From Limnomonas spitsbergensis (Eukaryota; Chlorophyta; Chlorophyceae; Chlamydomonadales), in assembly GCA_037349105.1 (NCBI GenBank), contig JAYJMM010000114.1, positions 5,633,501-5,697,500 on the forward strand: a DNA stretch of 64,000 bases. The letters run 5' to 3'. The position numbers and the translations under genes are program-made. The notes below the pieces were generated by a model, which saw only the letters and a program-made list of their open reading frames with translations, was not told the DNA's origin and searched no databases. Below, one piece after another: positions 22,898 through 34,020 of the stretch. Each line of letters opens with the position of its first letter. Within the stretch, counting starts at the first letter, position 1.

Positions 22898-25800
22898 ATG
22901 GAAACGCATGCTCCCAGTATCCACAAGTCAGCGGCAACGCTGCTCCTGAGCTTCTGGCTGTTGCTGGCCGCAGCACCAACCTGCTCGCAATCGCCTCCTG
23001 CTGCAGCTGCCCCCCGCCCCTCGACCCGCTCCCCGGCCCCACCCTCCCCGCCAACCAACGTGGTTTCCGAACTGGGCGTCACCCGCAACCTCGTCGTCTC
23101 CCTGAACACCTCCGTCCTCCCCGCGGTGTACACGACATCCAACACCACCATGCGTTTTAGGCTGACGGTCAACGCTAGCTTCTCCGCCTTGGTCAACAAC
23201 AACCTGACGACAGCCTTCTTGGTCGACCTGAGCGATGCCCTGGCACGAGTGTTCCAGGTCCCCACCACCGCAACCATCACGCCCAATGCCTCCATCTTCA
23301 TGGCAGACATGAGTGCTGGGTCGTGGCCCACAGGTACCTTCACAAGCACTGACTATGTCGCCGTTGTGTTTGATGCCGAAGCGTCGCTGAACTTCGCCGG
23401 CAGCGCTTTTGCCCGAGTAAATCCCAATTTCAACCCGCTACTGTACTGGACGACAAACACCTGCCCCGCCTTCAGCATTCTGGCCCCCAACAGGCCCCTC
23501 TCCTGCCTGCCAGTCACGTTTTGGACCTACGTGAGATGGTTTGGCGAAAAGTGGCTAAGCTACGATGCGTTGAACACCTTCAAAGCATCATCACTCTTCG
23601 GTGAACGCATCAACGAGCAGCCCCCTTCCCCCCCTCCCCCGTTCCCACCGAACCCGCCTGGATGGACCATTCCCGCCCCACCACCCCAAAGCCCGTCCCC
23701 TTTGCCCCCTTTGCCCCCAACCTCTCCACCATCCTTTCCCAGTCCCTTGCCCCCGCTGCCCCTTCCCCCCACCCCCCAACCGCCAACTCCCTCTCCTCCC
23801 TCTCCATATCCTTCCCCACCAGAGCCCTCTCCACCACCCGTCCCTCCAGTAGCACCCTCTCCCCCGACCCCTCCGCTACCACCCCCCTCTCCGCCACATC
23901 CTCCCTCCTTTAGGTTTTCTCCCCCCCTCCCCTCGCCCCCCTCCCCTCCCCCCTCCCCATCCCCTCCCCCCCTCCCCCTCCCCTCCTCCCAGCCCTCCTC
24001 CCGGCCCTCCTCCCAGCCCTTCTCCCAGCCCTCCTCCCAGCCCTCCTCCCGGCCCTCCTCCCATCCCTCCTTCCAACCCTCCTCCCAGCCCTCCTCCCAG
24101 CCCTCCTCCCAGCCCTCCTCCCAGCCCTCCTCCCAGCCCTCCTCCCAGCCCTCCTCCCAGCCCTCCTCCCAGCCCTCCTCCCAGCCCTCCTCCCGGCCCT
24201 CCTCCCAATCCTCCTCCCAACCCTCCTCCCAGCCCTACTCCCAGCCCTCCTCCCGGCCCTCCTCCCAGCCCTCCTCCCAGCCCTCCTCCCAGCCCTCCTC
24301 CCAGCCCTCCTCCCAGCCCTCCTCCCGGCCCTCCTCGCAGCCCTCCTCCCAGCCCTCCTCCCAGCCCTCCTCCTGGCCATCCTCCCGGCCATCCTCCCAG
24401 CCCTCCTCCCAGCCCTCCTCCCAGTCCTCCTCCCGGCCCTCCTCCCGGCCCTCCTCCCGGCCCTCCTCCTAGCCCTCCTCCCAATCCTCCTCCCAACCCT
24501 CCTCCCAGCCCTCCTCCCAGCCCTCCTCCCAGCCCTCCTCCCAGCCCTCCTCCCAGCCCTCCTCCCAGCCCTCCTCCCAGCCCTCCTCCCAGCCCTCCTC
24601 CCGGCCCTCCTCCCAGCCCTCCTCCCAGCCCTCCTCCCGGCCCTCCTCCCGGCCCTCCTCCCGGCCCTCCTCCCAGCCCTCCTCCCAGCCCTCCTCCCAG
24701 CCCTCCTCCCAGCCCTCCTCCCAGCCCTCCTCCCGGCCCTCCTCGCAGCCCTCCTCCCAGCCCTCCTCCCAGCCCTCCTCCTGGCCATCCTCCCGGCCAT
24801 CCTCCCAGCCTTCCTCCCAGCCCTCCTCCCAGTCCTCCTCCCGGCCCTCCTCCCGGCCCTCCTCCCAGCCCTCCTCCCAGCCCTCCTCCCAGCCCTCCTC
24901 CCGGCCCTCCTCCCGGCCCTCCTCCCGGCCCTCCTCCCGGCCCTCCTCCCAGCCCTCCTCCCAGCCCTCCTCCCAGCCCTCCTCCCAACCCTCCTCCCAA
25001 CCCTCCTCCCAGCCCTCCTCCCAGCCCTCCTCCCAGCCCTCCTCCCAGCCCTCCTCCCAGCCCTCCTCCCAGCCCTCCTCCCAGCCCTCCTCCCGGCCCT
25101 CCTCCCGGCCCTCCTCCCGGCCCTCCTCCCAGCCCTCCTCCCAGCCCTCCTCCCGGCCCTCCTCCTAGCCCTCCTCCCAACCCTCCTCCCAGCCCTCCTC
25201 CCAGCCCTCCTCCCGGCCCTCCTCCTAGCCCTCCTCCCAGCCCACCAGGTGCGTCTTGTCTTGCAGCCGGGAACCACATCATGCTCATGCCTTGCCGGTG
25301 TTTCTGGAAATTCCACAATGCTCACCTCGTGTCACCTTGCCTTGCCATTCTGCAGGCTATGGAGGGGCACACAGGCATCTTGCTGCAGGTAAGTGCATGA
25401 CAGGCCTGTGTCAGTCCCTCGATATCAATGTCTCTCCCAGATCTATCAAGATATATTTGCCAGCTCGAAACACAATCTTACTCTGCTTACTCAGGAGCGC
25501 ATGGCAGCCCTGACGACAGGGAGCTACTGCACCGAGCCCTTTTCGCAGTCCTCAAAAGCGGCAACCCCACCCGCAAAGCCATGTCTGAAGCAACAGGTAA
25601 TTTCCCTCTGGCACCCACTTGCTTGGACACTCGCAATTGGATTGTCTCCGTCATTGCGTACCCTGTTTCGTGCCAAACGAATTGTAAGCACAGACCCTGC
25701 CAGTCCCTGTATCCCTCCCGCGTTCCTGCTCTCGCTCTTAACTGTCTGTTCCCTATTCCATGAGTGCAGCGCAAGAGAAGGCGCACGAACTCTCCCAGAT

Positions 25801-26749
25801 CCTCCGCAGCAAGTCCTCCCTCCCTGCAGAACTTCCATCAACGCACCAGCAGGCTATCAAGAGCTTTGCCCCCATGCAAATCCTATCTGCCGGCATCCTT
25901 CCAGCTGGCCAGTGCTACTGCAGATTTGACTACGACTGGAGCGAATGGTTGCTGACCGACCCGGCCTGCCGTGCATCCCTGTACCAGCGTGCATCTGACC
26001 CTCGCTCCGGAATGGCACATGTCTGGCTGGATGACTACTTCAGCTATGAGCCACCAGCCGGAGGTGTGCTCATGCCACCCAATGCTGGTCAGATTTCGGC
26101 TTTCCTGTACAGCGACTGCACTCCTGCGCCTCCTTGCAGCTGCATGTATGTGGAGATGGGTGCCTCATCCGAGGTGAGGTGCTGCCTGCTTGCTTCCGCC
26201 CCTTCTAGGATGAACAGTGTTTTCTTTTTTCCATATTTGAAATGATCATCATGTCTTGTCCATCTGTAAACAATGCACTGGGTGATTCACCGTCTCGATT
26301 TAAACCACTTGAAAGTAGGCATTATTTCAGTCTTCTCATTCTGAAAGCAAGCCACTAAAACTTTATTTCCGTGGCTCTCCTTGCAGGCCTGTTACAACGA
26401 GATCCAGGTCTTCGCCGCAGACACCGCTCGCAACGTCCCTGAGCTGGTGCTCCAAAAGGCTGTAGCTGAGGGATCCGACTATACCTCTGAGATCCGTATC
26501 TGGATCCAGTCTGCCTTCCCTAAGGGTTCCTGCGATTTGTACCAGGGCGAGCCTTACGTCTATGCGCCGCTGGCACAGCCCAAGCATGCTTTGTTGAAGG
26601 TGTGGGACACTGTCGTGAGTGTGAGCATCGCCTCCACTCAGCCCGTGGTCCTTGTTCAGTTCCTGCTTGCCTCTCTTTGCACCCTTGCTGTGCTGGCCTC
26701 CATGCTGGTGGTCAAGAAGCTCGTGCAACCCATGCCCCGCCAGGCCTGA
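22898..26749 (+). CDS. Secreted or membrane-anchored Ser-Pro (SPPP) hydroxyproline-rich glycoprotein
   Basis: Probably a cell wall or extracellular matrix protein. Exons: 22898 to 25248 (ending CCA G before the donor), 25356-25388, 25495-25596, 25770-26173 and 26387-26749 (TGA); phases agree from 25248 on. The N-terminus starts METHAPSIHK and has a hydrophobic signal segment (LLLSFWLLLAAAPTCS). A folded domain of about 200 residues follows, with several N-glycosylation sequons (NTS, NTT, NAS). Then comes a Pro-rich linker and about 105 SPPP-type tetrapeptides. The C-terminal domain is Cys-rich (CYCRFDYDWSEWLL, CTPAPPCSC), followed by a membrane helix (VVLVQFLLASLCTLAVLASM) and a short basic tail. 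In the frame of the start codon the repeat reads QPSS and stops at 24472. The SPPP frame connects to the downstream exons, so a pyrimidine-rich intron near 23914-23995 or a poly-C indel is needed. No specific family name is claimed; pherophorin-like is possible. Confidence 0.82.
23990..25245 (+). repeat. 12-bp coding repeat, (AGCCCTCCTCCC)n
   Basis: About 105 tandem dodecamers with CAGC/CGGC/CAAC variants, encoding SPPP/GPPP/NPPP in the frame that joins the downstream exons. Blocks are duplicated at a higher order: the GGCCATCCTCC pairs at about 24375 and 24785 sit in similar surroundings. On the minus strand the repeat gives long Gly- or Arg-rich open frames that are by-products. Confidence 0.97.
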
Positions 26750-28109
26750 ATCAGCCTTAAACAGCCAGCAACCTGACCTTAACAATCTGGAAAAAGAATA
26801 CTGTGCGCCACATGCGTCAGTCATCACTTTCCTTGTAGATACGCTATTATGTTGATACATGTTTTTGTAGAGCCCATTGGCTGACAGGGGTGACTAATTC
26901 AGTAATAGAGGGTGGTCCTCTTAACGTTGAGTATCACCAGCGGCAACTTCGACTGTCCATCGTCCATATACTTCTCGTGCTTGCTTGACTACCTACATAT
27001 ATTTCCGAGTTGTGACGTCTTTTTGCGCCATGGCATTACATATTCAGGCTTAAGCGTTAAGCAGGGCCCATCAGGTATGCACCGTTCTACACATATTTTG
27101 AATTAGGATGCTGCTAGGAATGTGAACATCATTGCTTGCCCCACCGAGAAGGAGACTCTGAACCGAGAGCCACATTGGCACAATTTGTGCCCAACATCTT
27201 ACCAACAATACAGACAGTCAGGCACCACCTCAAGAGTCAATACGACTTGGCCTGATACCTAATGTAACTGGGATACCCGTGAGACCTCTTAAATCTGATG
27301 GGACCTTGGACCACCTGAAGTCGTGAACAAGTACGGATTGTACAGATACAACCAGAGATATCCTGGATATTTGGATACAAGTATGCAGCCCAGGAAGTTT
27401 TCAGTAATGCGGTGGTCACCAGTAGATTAGACCAAAGTTGGAATTGTCCCAGCCAAAAGTAAATATGGCACGGGTTGCTCCAGGAGCAACTGTCGTATTT
27501 TTTGTTTTGTACTAAAACCATAACATTGAAGCATGACACATACGGAACTGTGATACCAACGTACCTTCAACACCAGCCAGGCAAATGCTGTTTTCTATAA
27601 ATCCTGGCACTGATGCAGCTGTTAAGACCCCCAATTATTGACACTTTCAATGTTTAAGACTTGCTTCAGACCTTGACTGGCAAAGTTGATAGCACATGCA
27701 AATAAAGCCGGGACAGAACCGTCCTCAGCTGCTTCCAGCAGGATAATTCCATCGGTAAACGGGACCTGCTTCCAGGACGAACGGTGTGCGACTAAAATGG
27801 TGCAGACTATGCCAATCTGGTAGACCAACCCAACAGGAATCCAGGAATTTCCAGGAGCATTATCGATTATCCCTTGATATTGGGAAGCAGCCCCCCACCT
27901 CATCCCCCCCACACACTAACAAGTGATGGAAGATTGCTTTTGACCGAAACCCTTTTGGGGTTACCGTATATAACGGCTATATAACGGCTGTCCCAAGCCC
28001 AAGCAAAAAATATTGTTATCCCGAGGCTGCTACTACCGCTGTCAATCCTTCAACAATTAGCGACCTTGGCCTGCACTTCGCCCTTGAATTGAACACCTAC
28101 TGACACCCT
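26750..28109. other. Convergent intergenic region, no gene seen
   Basis: Lies between the ends of the glycoprotein (+) and the eIF2B gamma gene (-). AT-richer than the flanks. No protein-like open frame, tRNA or transposon is recognised. The segment 28040-28100 is a diverged copy of the eIF2B gamma coding end. Confidence 0.5.
28040..28105. repeat. Diverged copy of the eIF2B gamma stop region
   Basis: ACCTTGGCC then ACTTCGCCCTT and CAACGCCTGCTGACAC at 28118-28165 are matched by a second, mutated set starting at about 28062, roughly 72 bp away and just beyond the stop codon. Confidence 0.75.
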
Positions 28110-31100
28110 TCACTTGGGCACCTTGGCCAGAACTTCGCCCTTGTATTCAACGCCTGCTGACACGGTGAAGCCCGGGCCGATCTGCAAGAAAAAAACATTC
28201 GCCAATCGAGCAGTATTAGATACGAAAGGATGCACTTGCCTGCAAGTTCATGCACCTCTTAATTAGGTGCACGTCATCATGCATTAGCCAAACATCCTTG
28301 ATGGGCAGGTCCTCCGAATGGTGCTAACGACTTCTTCGAGTTGTACCGGGCAGGCTTCGGTGGGATGCCCTGGCCTTTGTGGAAGACGTGATAGATATCC
28401 TTGAGGCATAGACGTTTTCAGAGGCTGGAACTTCCCTTGTCTATCTTTTCCAGCCTTTTGTTTTGTCCCTTCACTTTATTTCCCACTTTCCCTCCTTTTT
28501 GAGCAGGGCCCAGAGATGCAACGTCATTGACTAGCCAAACATGCACTATCAGCTCGATACTGTACCATGCACCTGCCGACGGCCGGACGGTACAAATCAC
28601 TAAGCTTAAATTTGGGTGATGCAAGCAATTTAAGCATGCAAGAACCAGTAGCTAATAGCTAGGAACCCACATGAGAGCTGATGATTTGAGGCTCCCATGA
28701 CAGACAGAGACCTCACAGCTGAGAGCTGATAACGTGAGGCCTACCTGATAGACAGACAGACCTGATGTCCTGATGTAAGTCTTACCTGGCAGTCCCTACC
28801 GGCAGCTTGTTCCCTCCGCTGCACACCAGCAACGGTAGCCAGGAACCAACACGAGAGCTAGTTTGTTGAACCCTCAACCCTAAATCAAGACGCGCTCACC
28901 TGACTATCCTTGACCGTAGCCCGCTCCTTCAGCTGCATACCGTTGGGCAGAAAGCTGTTCTGGATGATGTAAGCGTCACCGACCACCATGTCGTCCATGA
29001 GCACCAAGTTTATCAACTTGGCATTAGTTCCAAGCCTACACGCAGGGGCACAAAAAATTACAATCATTGCGATGCGGGACAAATGAGCTACCACATCAGC
29101 AAACACATCATAGACACCGCCCGGGAAGGAAAATAACCAGTACTGCTTATTTGTGTGTGCTTCAGCTAGATTCCAGCTGCAGCGCAGACTACTGCCGGTT
29201 GCTCCTGGTGCATCGAGATGTCTGCTGAATCGGCCGCATGTGGCAGATTCGGCCCCGGCGGAATGCAAAGGTGGTCAGGTGCACACTAAAATTTAAACAC
29301 TGAGAAAAACAGAAGCCCTGGTCACCTCGTCTCCAGGCCTCACTGATCTTACCATCAAACCCTCACCCTGAGCCAGGTCTCAATGACCACAATCAGAACC
29401 TGTGACCCCTTAACCAAGCCTCATCGACCATACCCCAAACCCCTAAACCAGGTCTCAACAACCTAAGCCAGGTCTTGCTGGCCCAACCTCTGAACCCCAC
29501 CTGTTATCCCTAACCTTAAACTCCTACTCCTGATTTCTGACCCCTAACCCCTTCCGCAGGCCTGACTGACCTAACCCGTTTCCGAGCACTGAGCGCTTGA
29601 TGCTGCTCTTATCCCCCAGGATGCAGTTCTCTCCGACAATGCAGCCAGCCGCCACCACAGCCTTGATGCCCAGTATCGTGGTTGACGCAGCAATGTTGTT
29701 GTATCCCGAAGGGCGCAGGCTGGACAGATGAAGGGCGATGCTAGGGTCTGCCACCTACGGCAAAATAAACAGTTAGAGACCGTTAGGAACCATCTGAAGG
29801 CAATTAAAACGCGAGATAAGGGCCCTAAGAAGGTCGAAACTCCCTCATAGCAAGGTGCGGATATACAGACACCCCTGCTCCCCCTCCAATCAGGTACCGG
29901 TCACAAGATGGACTTGCACGAGGTGTATCCCCCAGCCCTCATGCTGCATACTGGATTGCCTTTAGGGTTGAACCTGGGTGCCCCATCTTATCCATTGTAC
30001 CTAGATTGCAGCACATCATATTTCTCCCCAGTCGAGGTTCCAGATCGAAAATCTGAGGTCCCAGCTTGAGGCCACAGAATCCAGACCCCAGGTCTCAGAT
30101 CCCAGATTAAAGATCAGAAGCATCTCTATCAATATAAATACGTGAATTCCCCACCCTATCTTAAGGGTTAAGGGTTCATGGTAAACCCTAAAACATCCGC
30201 CAGACCTCTCCCCTCTGACCTCCCTGATAACACATACCCAGCCCCCTCTCCCCTCCCTGCTTGGAATTTACGGCTGAACCCTTAACTCTAGACTCCCCCT
30301 TCTGACCTCCCTGGTAGCACATCCCCATCCCCCTTGCATCTCCAAGTCGTATCTCCCTGATCAGGATTTACGGCTGAACTTTGAACCCTGTACCCCCTCT
30401 TACCTTCCTGTTTGAATTTACGGTTGAACCCTTAACCCTTAACCCCCTTTGATCTCCATGTTCAGGATTTACAGTTGAACCCTAAATCCTACACTCCCCC
30501 CCTCACCACCCTGTTTAGGATTTATGGTTGAACCCTAAACCCTTTAACCCCTCTCACCTCCCTTTGTGGTTGAGCCCTAAACCCTATACCCCCTTCTCAC
30601 CTCCCTGTTTAGGATTTACGGTTGAAGTGTTCAACCCTAAACCCTCAACCCTACCCCCCCTCACATCTCCCTGTCAAAGATTTACAACTGAAATCCAAAC
30701 CCTAAACCCTATACCCCCCCTCTCACCTCTCTGTTGACCTCCCCATAGGATGTCAAGTCGGTCACACGCGCGCAGTAGTTTGAGCCGGGGGTGCAGCACT
30801 TGCACGCGCAGGCACAATGGTGAGGAGCTCCCCAGGGGGTCAGCCGCGGCCTGCAGCATAGAGTGCGTCATGTCCATGTAGTTGAAACCTGAGAGGGTGG
30901 GTAAGAGGGAATGGACGCTAAATCAAGGTGCAATAACAGTTGTAAACACCTGGATAAGACAAGACCGGATCTGGTGCCAGTGCAAACCAGCAAGCAGCAC
31001 AGATCTCGCATCATGTTGACAAAAACAGGCTCTCCACTCGTAGCCGTAATCCTATATGATATGCTTCTTACTCTTTCTTCCTTACTTGGCACCTACTTGG

Positions 31101-31430
31101 CACCTACTTGGCACCTACCTAGCACCTACGTGGCACCTACTTGGCACCTACCAGATACCTACCACGCAGGATCAACCCGGCACCAACCAGAAACCTACTA
31201 GGCACCTACCCGGCAGAACGAACCCGGCATCCCCCCCCCACAGTCCCGCCAAACGTGTACCTGGTGAATAAACCCGATGATTGGCGTCGCTCGGGGCCGC
31301 CGCTGCAGTCTGGGCACCTGGCGCTGCTGCTGGTACAGCTGCCGCGTGCGATGAGCGCCCGCTGCGGACCTGCTGTTGACCGAACCTTGACTGGCTTAGT
31401 GAAGGAGGGGTAGCGCTTCAGCGTGGACAG
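28110..31430 (-). CDS. EIF2B3: Translation initiation factor eIF2B gamma subunit, C-terminal half
   Basis: Part of the eIF2B guanine-exchange complex that recycles eIF2-GDP. Exons in transcription order: about 31261-31390 (start uncertain), about 30727-30850 (start inferred), 29576-29754, 28900-29035 and 28110-28181 (TGA). Sequence marks: the Cys cluster CACKCCTPGSNYCARVTDL and YGEVNRE, then left-handed beta-helix repeats (STTILGIKAVVAAGCIVGEN, CILGDKSSIKRSVLGNG, LGTNAKLINLVLMDDMVVGD, QLKERATVKDSQ) and the tail GPGFTVSAGVEYKGEVLAK. This order matches plant eIF2B gamma. GDP-mannose pyrophosphorylase is the nearest alternative but lacks the Cys cluster and this tail. The N-terminal nucleotidyltransferase domain (LAGG...PKALLPV type) is not found upstream within the window, so the gene is partial, displaced or split. 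Confidence 0.78.
28296..28531 (-). mobile_element. SINE-like insertion, copy A
   Basis: About 236 bp flanked by an 11-bp direct repeat TAGCCAAACAT (28285-28295 and 28532-28542). The part at 28434-28530 matches copy B (TTTCCAGCCTTTTGTTTTG, GTCCCTTCACTT). It lies inside an eIF2B gamma intron. Confidence 0.55.
29761..30726. other. eIF2B gamma intron of degenerate TTTAGGG-like sequence
   Basis: Mainly repeats of the type ACCCCCTCTCACCTCCCTGTT and TTTACGGTTGAACCCTAAACC. On the minus strand these resemble the donor CAGAGAGGTGAGAGG of the neighbouring exon, so they look like another junction-derived array. Confidence 0.55.
31083..31200. repeat. 11-bp tandem repeat
   Basis: CTTGGCACCTA-type units (TTGGCACCTAC) recur about eight times with variants, then decay. 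It lies in an intron of the eIF2B gamma gene. Confidence 0.85.
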
Positions 31431-32340
31431 AAGAGGCCTGCGGCATCGTCAAGGGATGCGTGCATCGATTTGTATATTTCAGCTTGTGCTTATTCAGGGC
31501 ACGACAGATCACCTTTGAGAGTATGGGAGGCCACCGGGTAGTCAACATTGGACACCCCTTACGCTCTGTGATAGACCTCTATTTTAATACAGACAAGGAA
31601 CGATTTGCAAGTCCACTAAATGTAAGAGGCCATAAAACCAGGTACTGGAGCATGCACCAAAGAGATCAAGCCTTCGGAGCACAAACTGATGCATACAAAC
31701 ACAAGTGGACCGGTCACTCATGCATTCCCTGAACACGACGATCCATCGCTAGACAAACTAAGCTGTACGTTGGGCCCTCTGGTCTGCTTACCATGCAGAG
31801 TCTCCAACAGCCACCGTCATGGTCCTGCCGAGGACACTGCGGTCACCAGGAAAACCGGCATTTCAAAAATGGCTTGACAAATATCCGCAATATTGCACAC
31901 ACATTGCCAGCATCTCTGGCTCTCCCTCCCCCCTATCACAAGACGAGCAATGGACGCAAGGAGCAGCAACCCAGCCTAAAGGGAAGGGCCCTTATTTGGC
32001 ATCTGTCCAAAATAAATGTGTCATTCTAAAGGGATTAAAGTGGTACTAGCTCGATCAGCTAGCATCATCAAGTCTCTGCTCTAGGCACTTGGAGCGTGGT
32101 GTGACCTGGAAATTTTGAATTTATTTGCCTTGGACAGCTTGAAAGTGTTTCCTGGTCGCAACAGGTGGTCTGAGAGGGCGAACCAAATAGAGATCTTGCA
32201 AAGACCCAGCCATAGCAACGCTGAGCCATTCGCGTAGAATTTTGAAGATTACCTGAGGAGTAATTAACCCAGGACAATAATGGATTCATGGTACCTGATT
32301 GTCTGAAGATCAACAGCTAGGGTTGAACTGTGTTTAGAAC
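31430..32340. other. Stretch with no recognisable feature
   Basis: No protein similarity, RNA gene or repeat is recognised. It is where the missing N-terminal exons of eIF2B gamma would be expected, but none is seen on the minus strand. Confidence 0.4.
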
Positions 32341-32349
32341 AGTGCATAC

Positions 32350-32390
32350 CCGCTGGGCCCTGCTGAACGCTCGGCCACGTGGGGCTGATA
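32350..32390 (+). mobile_element. SINE-like fragment
   Basis: GCTGGGCCCTGCTGAACGCT followed by CGGCCACGTGGGG matches the GC-rich core of SINE-like copies B and C. No flanking duplication is seen. Confidence 0.4.
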
Positions 32391-33262
32391 AGGAATGACT
32401 AGGCTCAATTCCATGTACCATGCACAGCCTGGGCCATGGTGCAGCCATGCCATCCTCGTATGTGAGGGAGCAGGAACATGGAACCCGGCGCTCTAGTCGG
32501 TTATAGGGTTTAACTGTTTGATCGATCAACAATTGCAGAGAAAGTCAAGAGCTAATACCCGGTTTTGAGTATTTGTCTAAGGAGTGCTCGCAGGAAGGCA
32601 ATCAGGACAGGCGCAGCAAACGTCAAGGAGGAGTTGTCAAGCGACAAGCCTACGAGTCAACTGACCTGCGCAGCAGCAAAGGTGGGGGGAAAGTGTAGCA
32701 AATAGAAGGGCAATAGGTCGCGGAACTATCCTTGGTACCTAGAGGTCAGAGGAGCAAAGGTGCGACATCCAGCCGAGGACAGGCAGCGATTCTTATTCTG
32801 CAATCCCGACCTAGCTAGCGGGCCCTCACCATCATGTCGTAGTAGGCAAAGGAGCAGAAGCGGCGTAGCTGGCTGCACGATTTGCTGTGTTGCTACTTCA
32901 GGCAATTGGTGTCATTTTGAGTTACAGGAATTATAGATCCGACAGAAAGCGGAGGAACCAACCTAGGAATGCTTCCAAAGGAGTACCCGGTGGCAGATCC
33001 GGATCCGGAAGAGGATGAAGGTCCCCAAGTGGCTAGTGAGGAGACCAGGCCCCAGGAGGCAGAGGAGACCAGGCCCCAAGAGGCAGGTAGGGATATCAGG
33101 CCCGAGGTGGCAAGAGGAGATCCGACAGGTTGGTCAAGCAGCGTAGAGCGGGTGGACAGGAAGTTTCAGGAAGGGGCCGAGGGCCCAGCCGACGGAGCTG
33201 TTTGCAAAGGGGCAAAGGAGGATAGGTCGACAGGGGCCAGCACCCGCAGGGTCGAAAGGTAG

Positions 33263-33425
33263 CCTTGTATATATTTCCAGCCTTTTGTTTTGTCCCTTCA
33301 CTTAATTTTCCACTTTTCCCTCCCTTCTTGTCCTGCCCCCTCATGTGTTTCTTTCCATCTTTCTTCCCAACTCTTTCGTTAGGCACCCACGTGGCCAAGC
33401 CGGGCCCACAGGTGTAACGTCATTG
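33263..33425 (-). mobile_element. SINE-like insertion, copy B, with 21-bp target duplication
   Basis: 163 bp flanked by perfect 21-bp direct repeats (33242-33262 and 33426-33446, beginning ACCCGCAGGG and ending CGAAAGGTAG). Read on the minus strand it starts CAATGACGTTACACCTG, has a GC core (GGGCCCGGCTTGGCCACGTG) and ends in an A/G-rich tail. A long target duplication with an A-rich tail is the signature of target-primed retroposition. Confidence 0.7.
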
Positions 33426-33702
33426 ACCCGCAGGGTCGAAAGGTAGTCTGGGAACCAGCTTAGGATGTGAGCAGTGGAGGCAGATGATGGATACCACGCA
33501 GACGGCATCATATCCAAATAACTCAAGGAGGCCGGAAGCAGGAGGCCGGAAAGGAAAGAGAGCCTTGCGCATCGCTAGGAGCCAGGAAAGCTAAAGCGCT
33601 ACCCGTCGCAGTAGGGACAGTGAGCGCGGCCACGTAGGAGGTAGCCCCGGGCAAAAGAGAGACAGGACTGGATATGCAGGAGGCTGTGTCGGTTAATCAG
33701 GA

Positions 33703-33802
33703 GGTCAATAACGTTACACCTGCCTCTGGGCCCGCTCAAGGCTCAGCCGCGTGGGCGCCCAACTGTTCAGAAGGGAGAAAAGAAGAAACTAAAAGGAAGA
33801 GG
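33703..33802 (+). mobile_element. SINE-like insertion, copy C, with 12-bp target duplication
   Basis: 100 bp flanked by GGTTAATCAGGA (33691-33702 and 33803-33814). It has the same start (AATAACGTTACACCTG) and core (CTGGGCCCGCTCAAGGCTCA) as copy B and a purine-rich tail (GAAAAGAAGAAACTAAAAGG). It is in the opposite orientation to copy B. I cannot identify a tRNA or 5S parent. Confidence 0.7.
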
Positions 33803-34020
33803 GGTTAATCAGGAAGTGAGAACAACCGAACAGGGGGCTGTTATGACCAGGCAATTAGTGCCCACCGCAGTGAGAGAGCTGCAGGTAGGCAGGATGCCGA
33901 AAGGAGCCCTGAGGGCAGATGGAGAAACAGAGGAAGACGGGCCAGATCCGAGAAGGAGTAGGACGGAAGCTGAGGGGCCGGGCTGAAAGTCCAGGGCTGC
34001 CACCTAGGCAAGAGTTTCAG

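Larger units (their letters stand above)
32580..34020 (+). pseudogene. Possible relic of a related retroelement leader and gag start
   Basis: Two patches resemble the untranslated leader of the full element: CAGCAAAGGTGGG (about 32674 versus 35942), and GGCAAAGGAGCAGAAGCGGC (about 32848) versus AAGGATAAGGAGCAGAAGCC (about 36094), in the same order. A short acidic open frame at 32969-33262 (MLPKEYPVADPDPEEDEG) sits where gag would start. The rest is Gln/Glu/Arg-codon rich like the element but broken, and SINE-like copies interrupt it. Confidence 0.4.

Noticed and set aside
23876..25325. Minus-strand Gly-rich and Arg-rich ORFs opposite the SPPP repeat
   Set aside because: Antisense of a 12-bp coding repeat belonging to the plus-strand glycoprotein.
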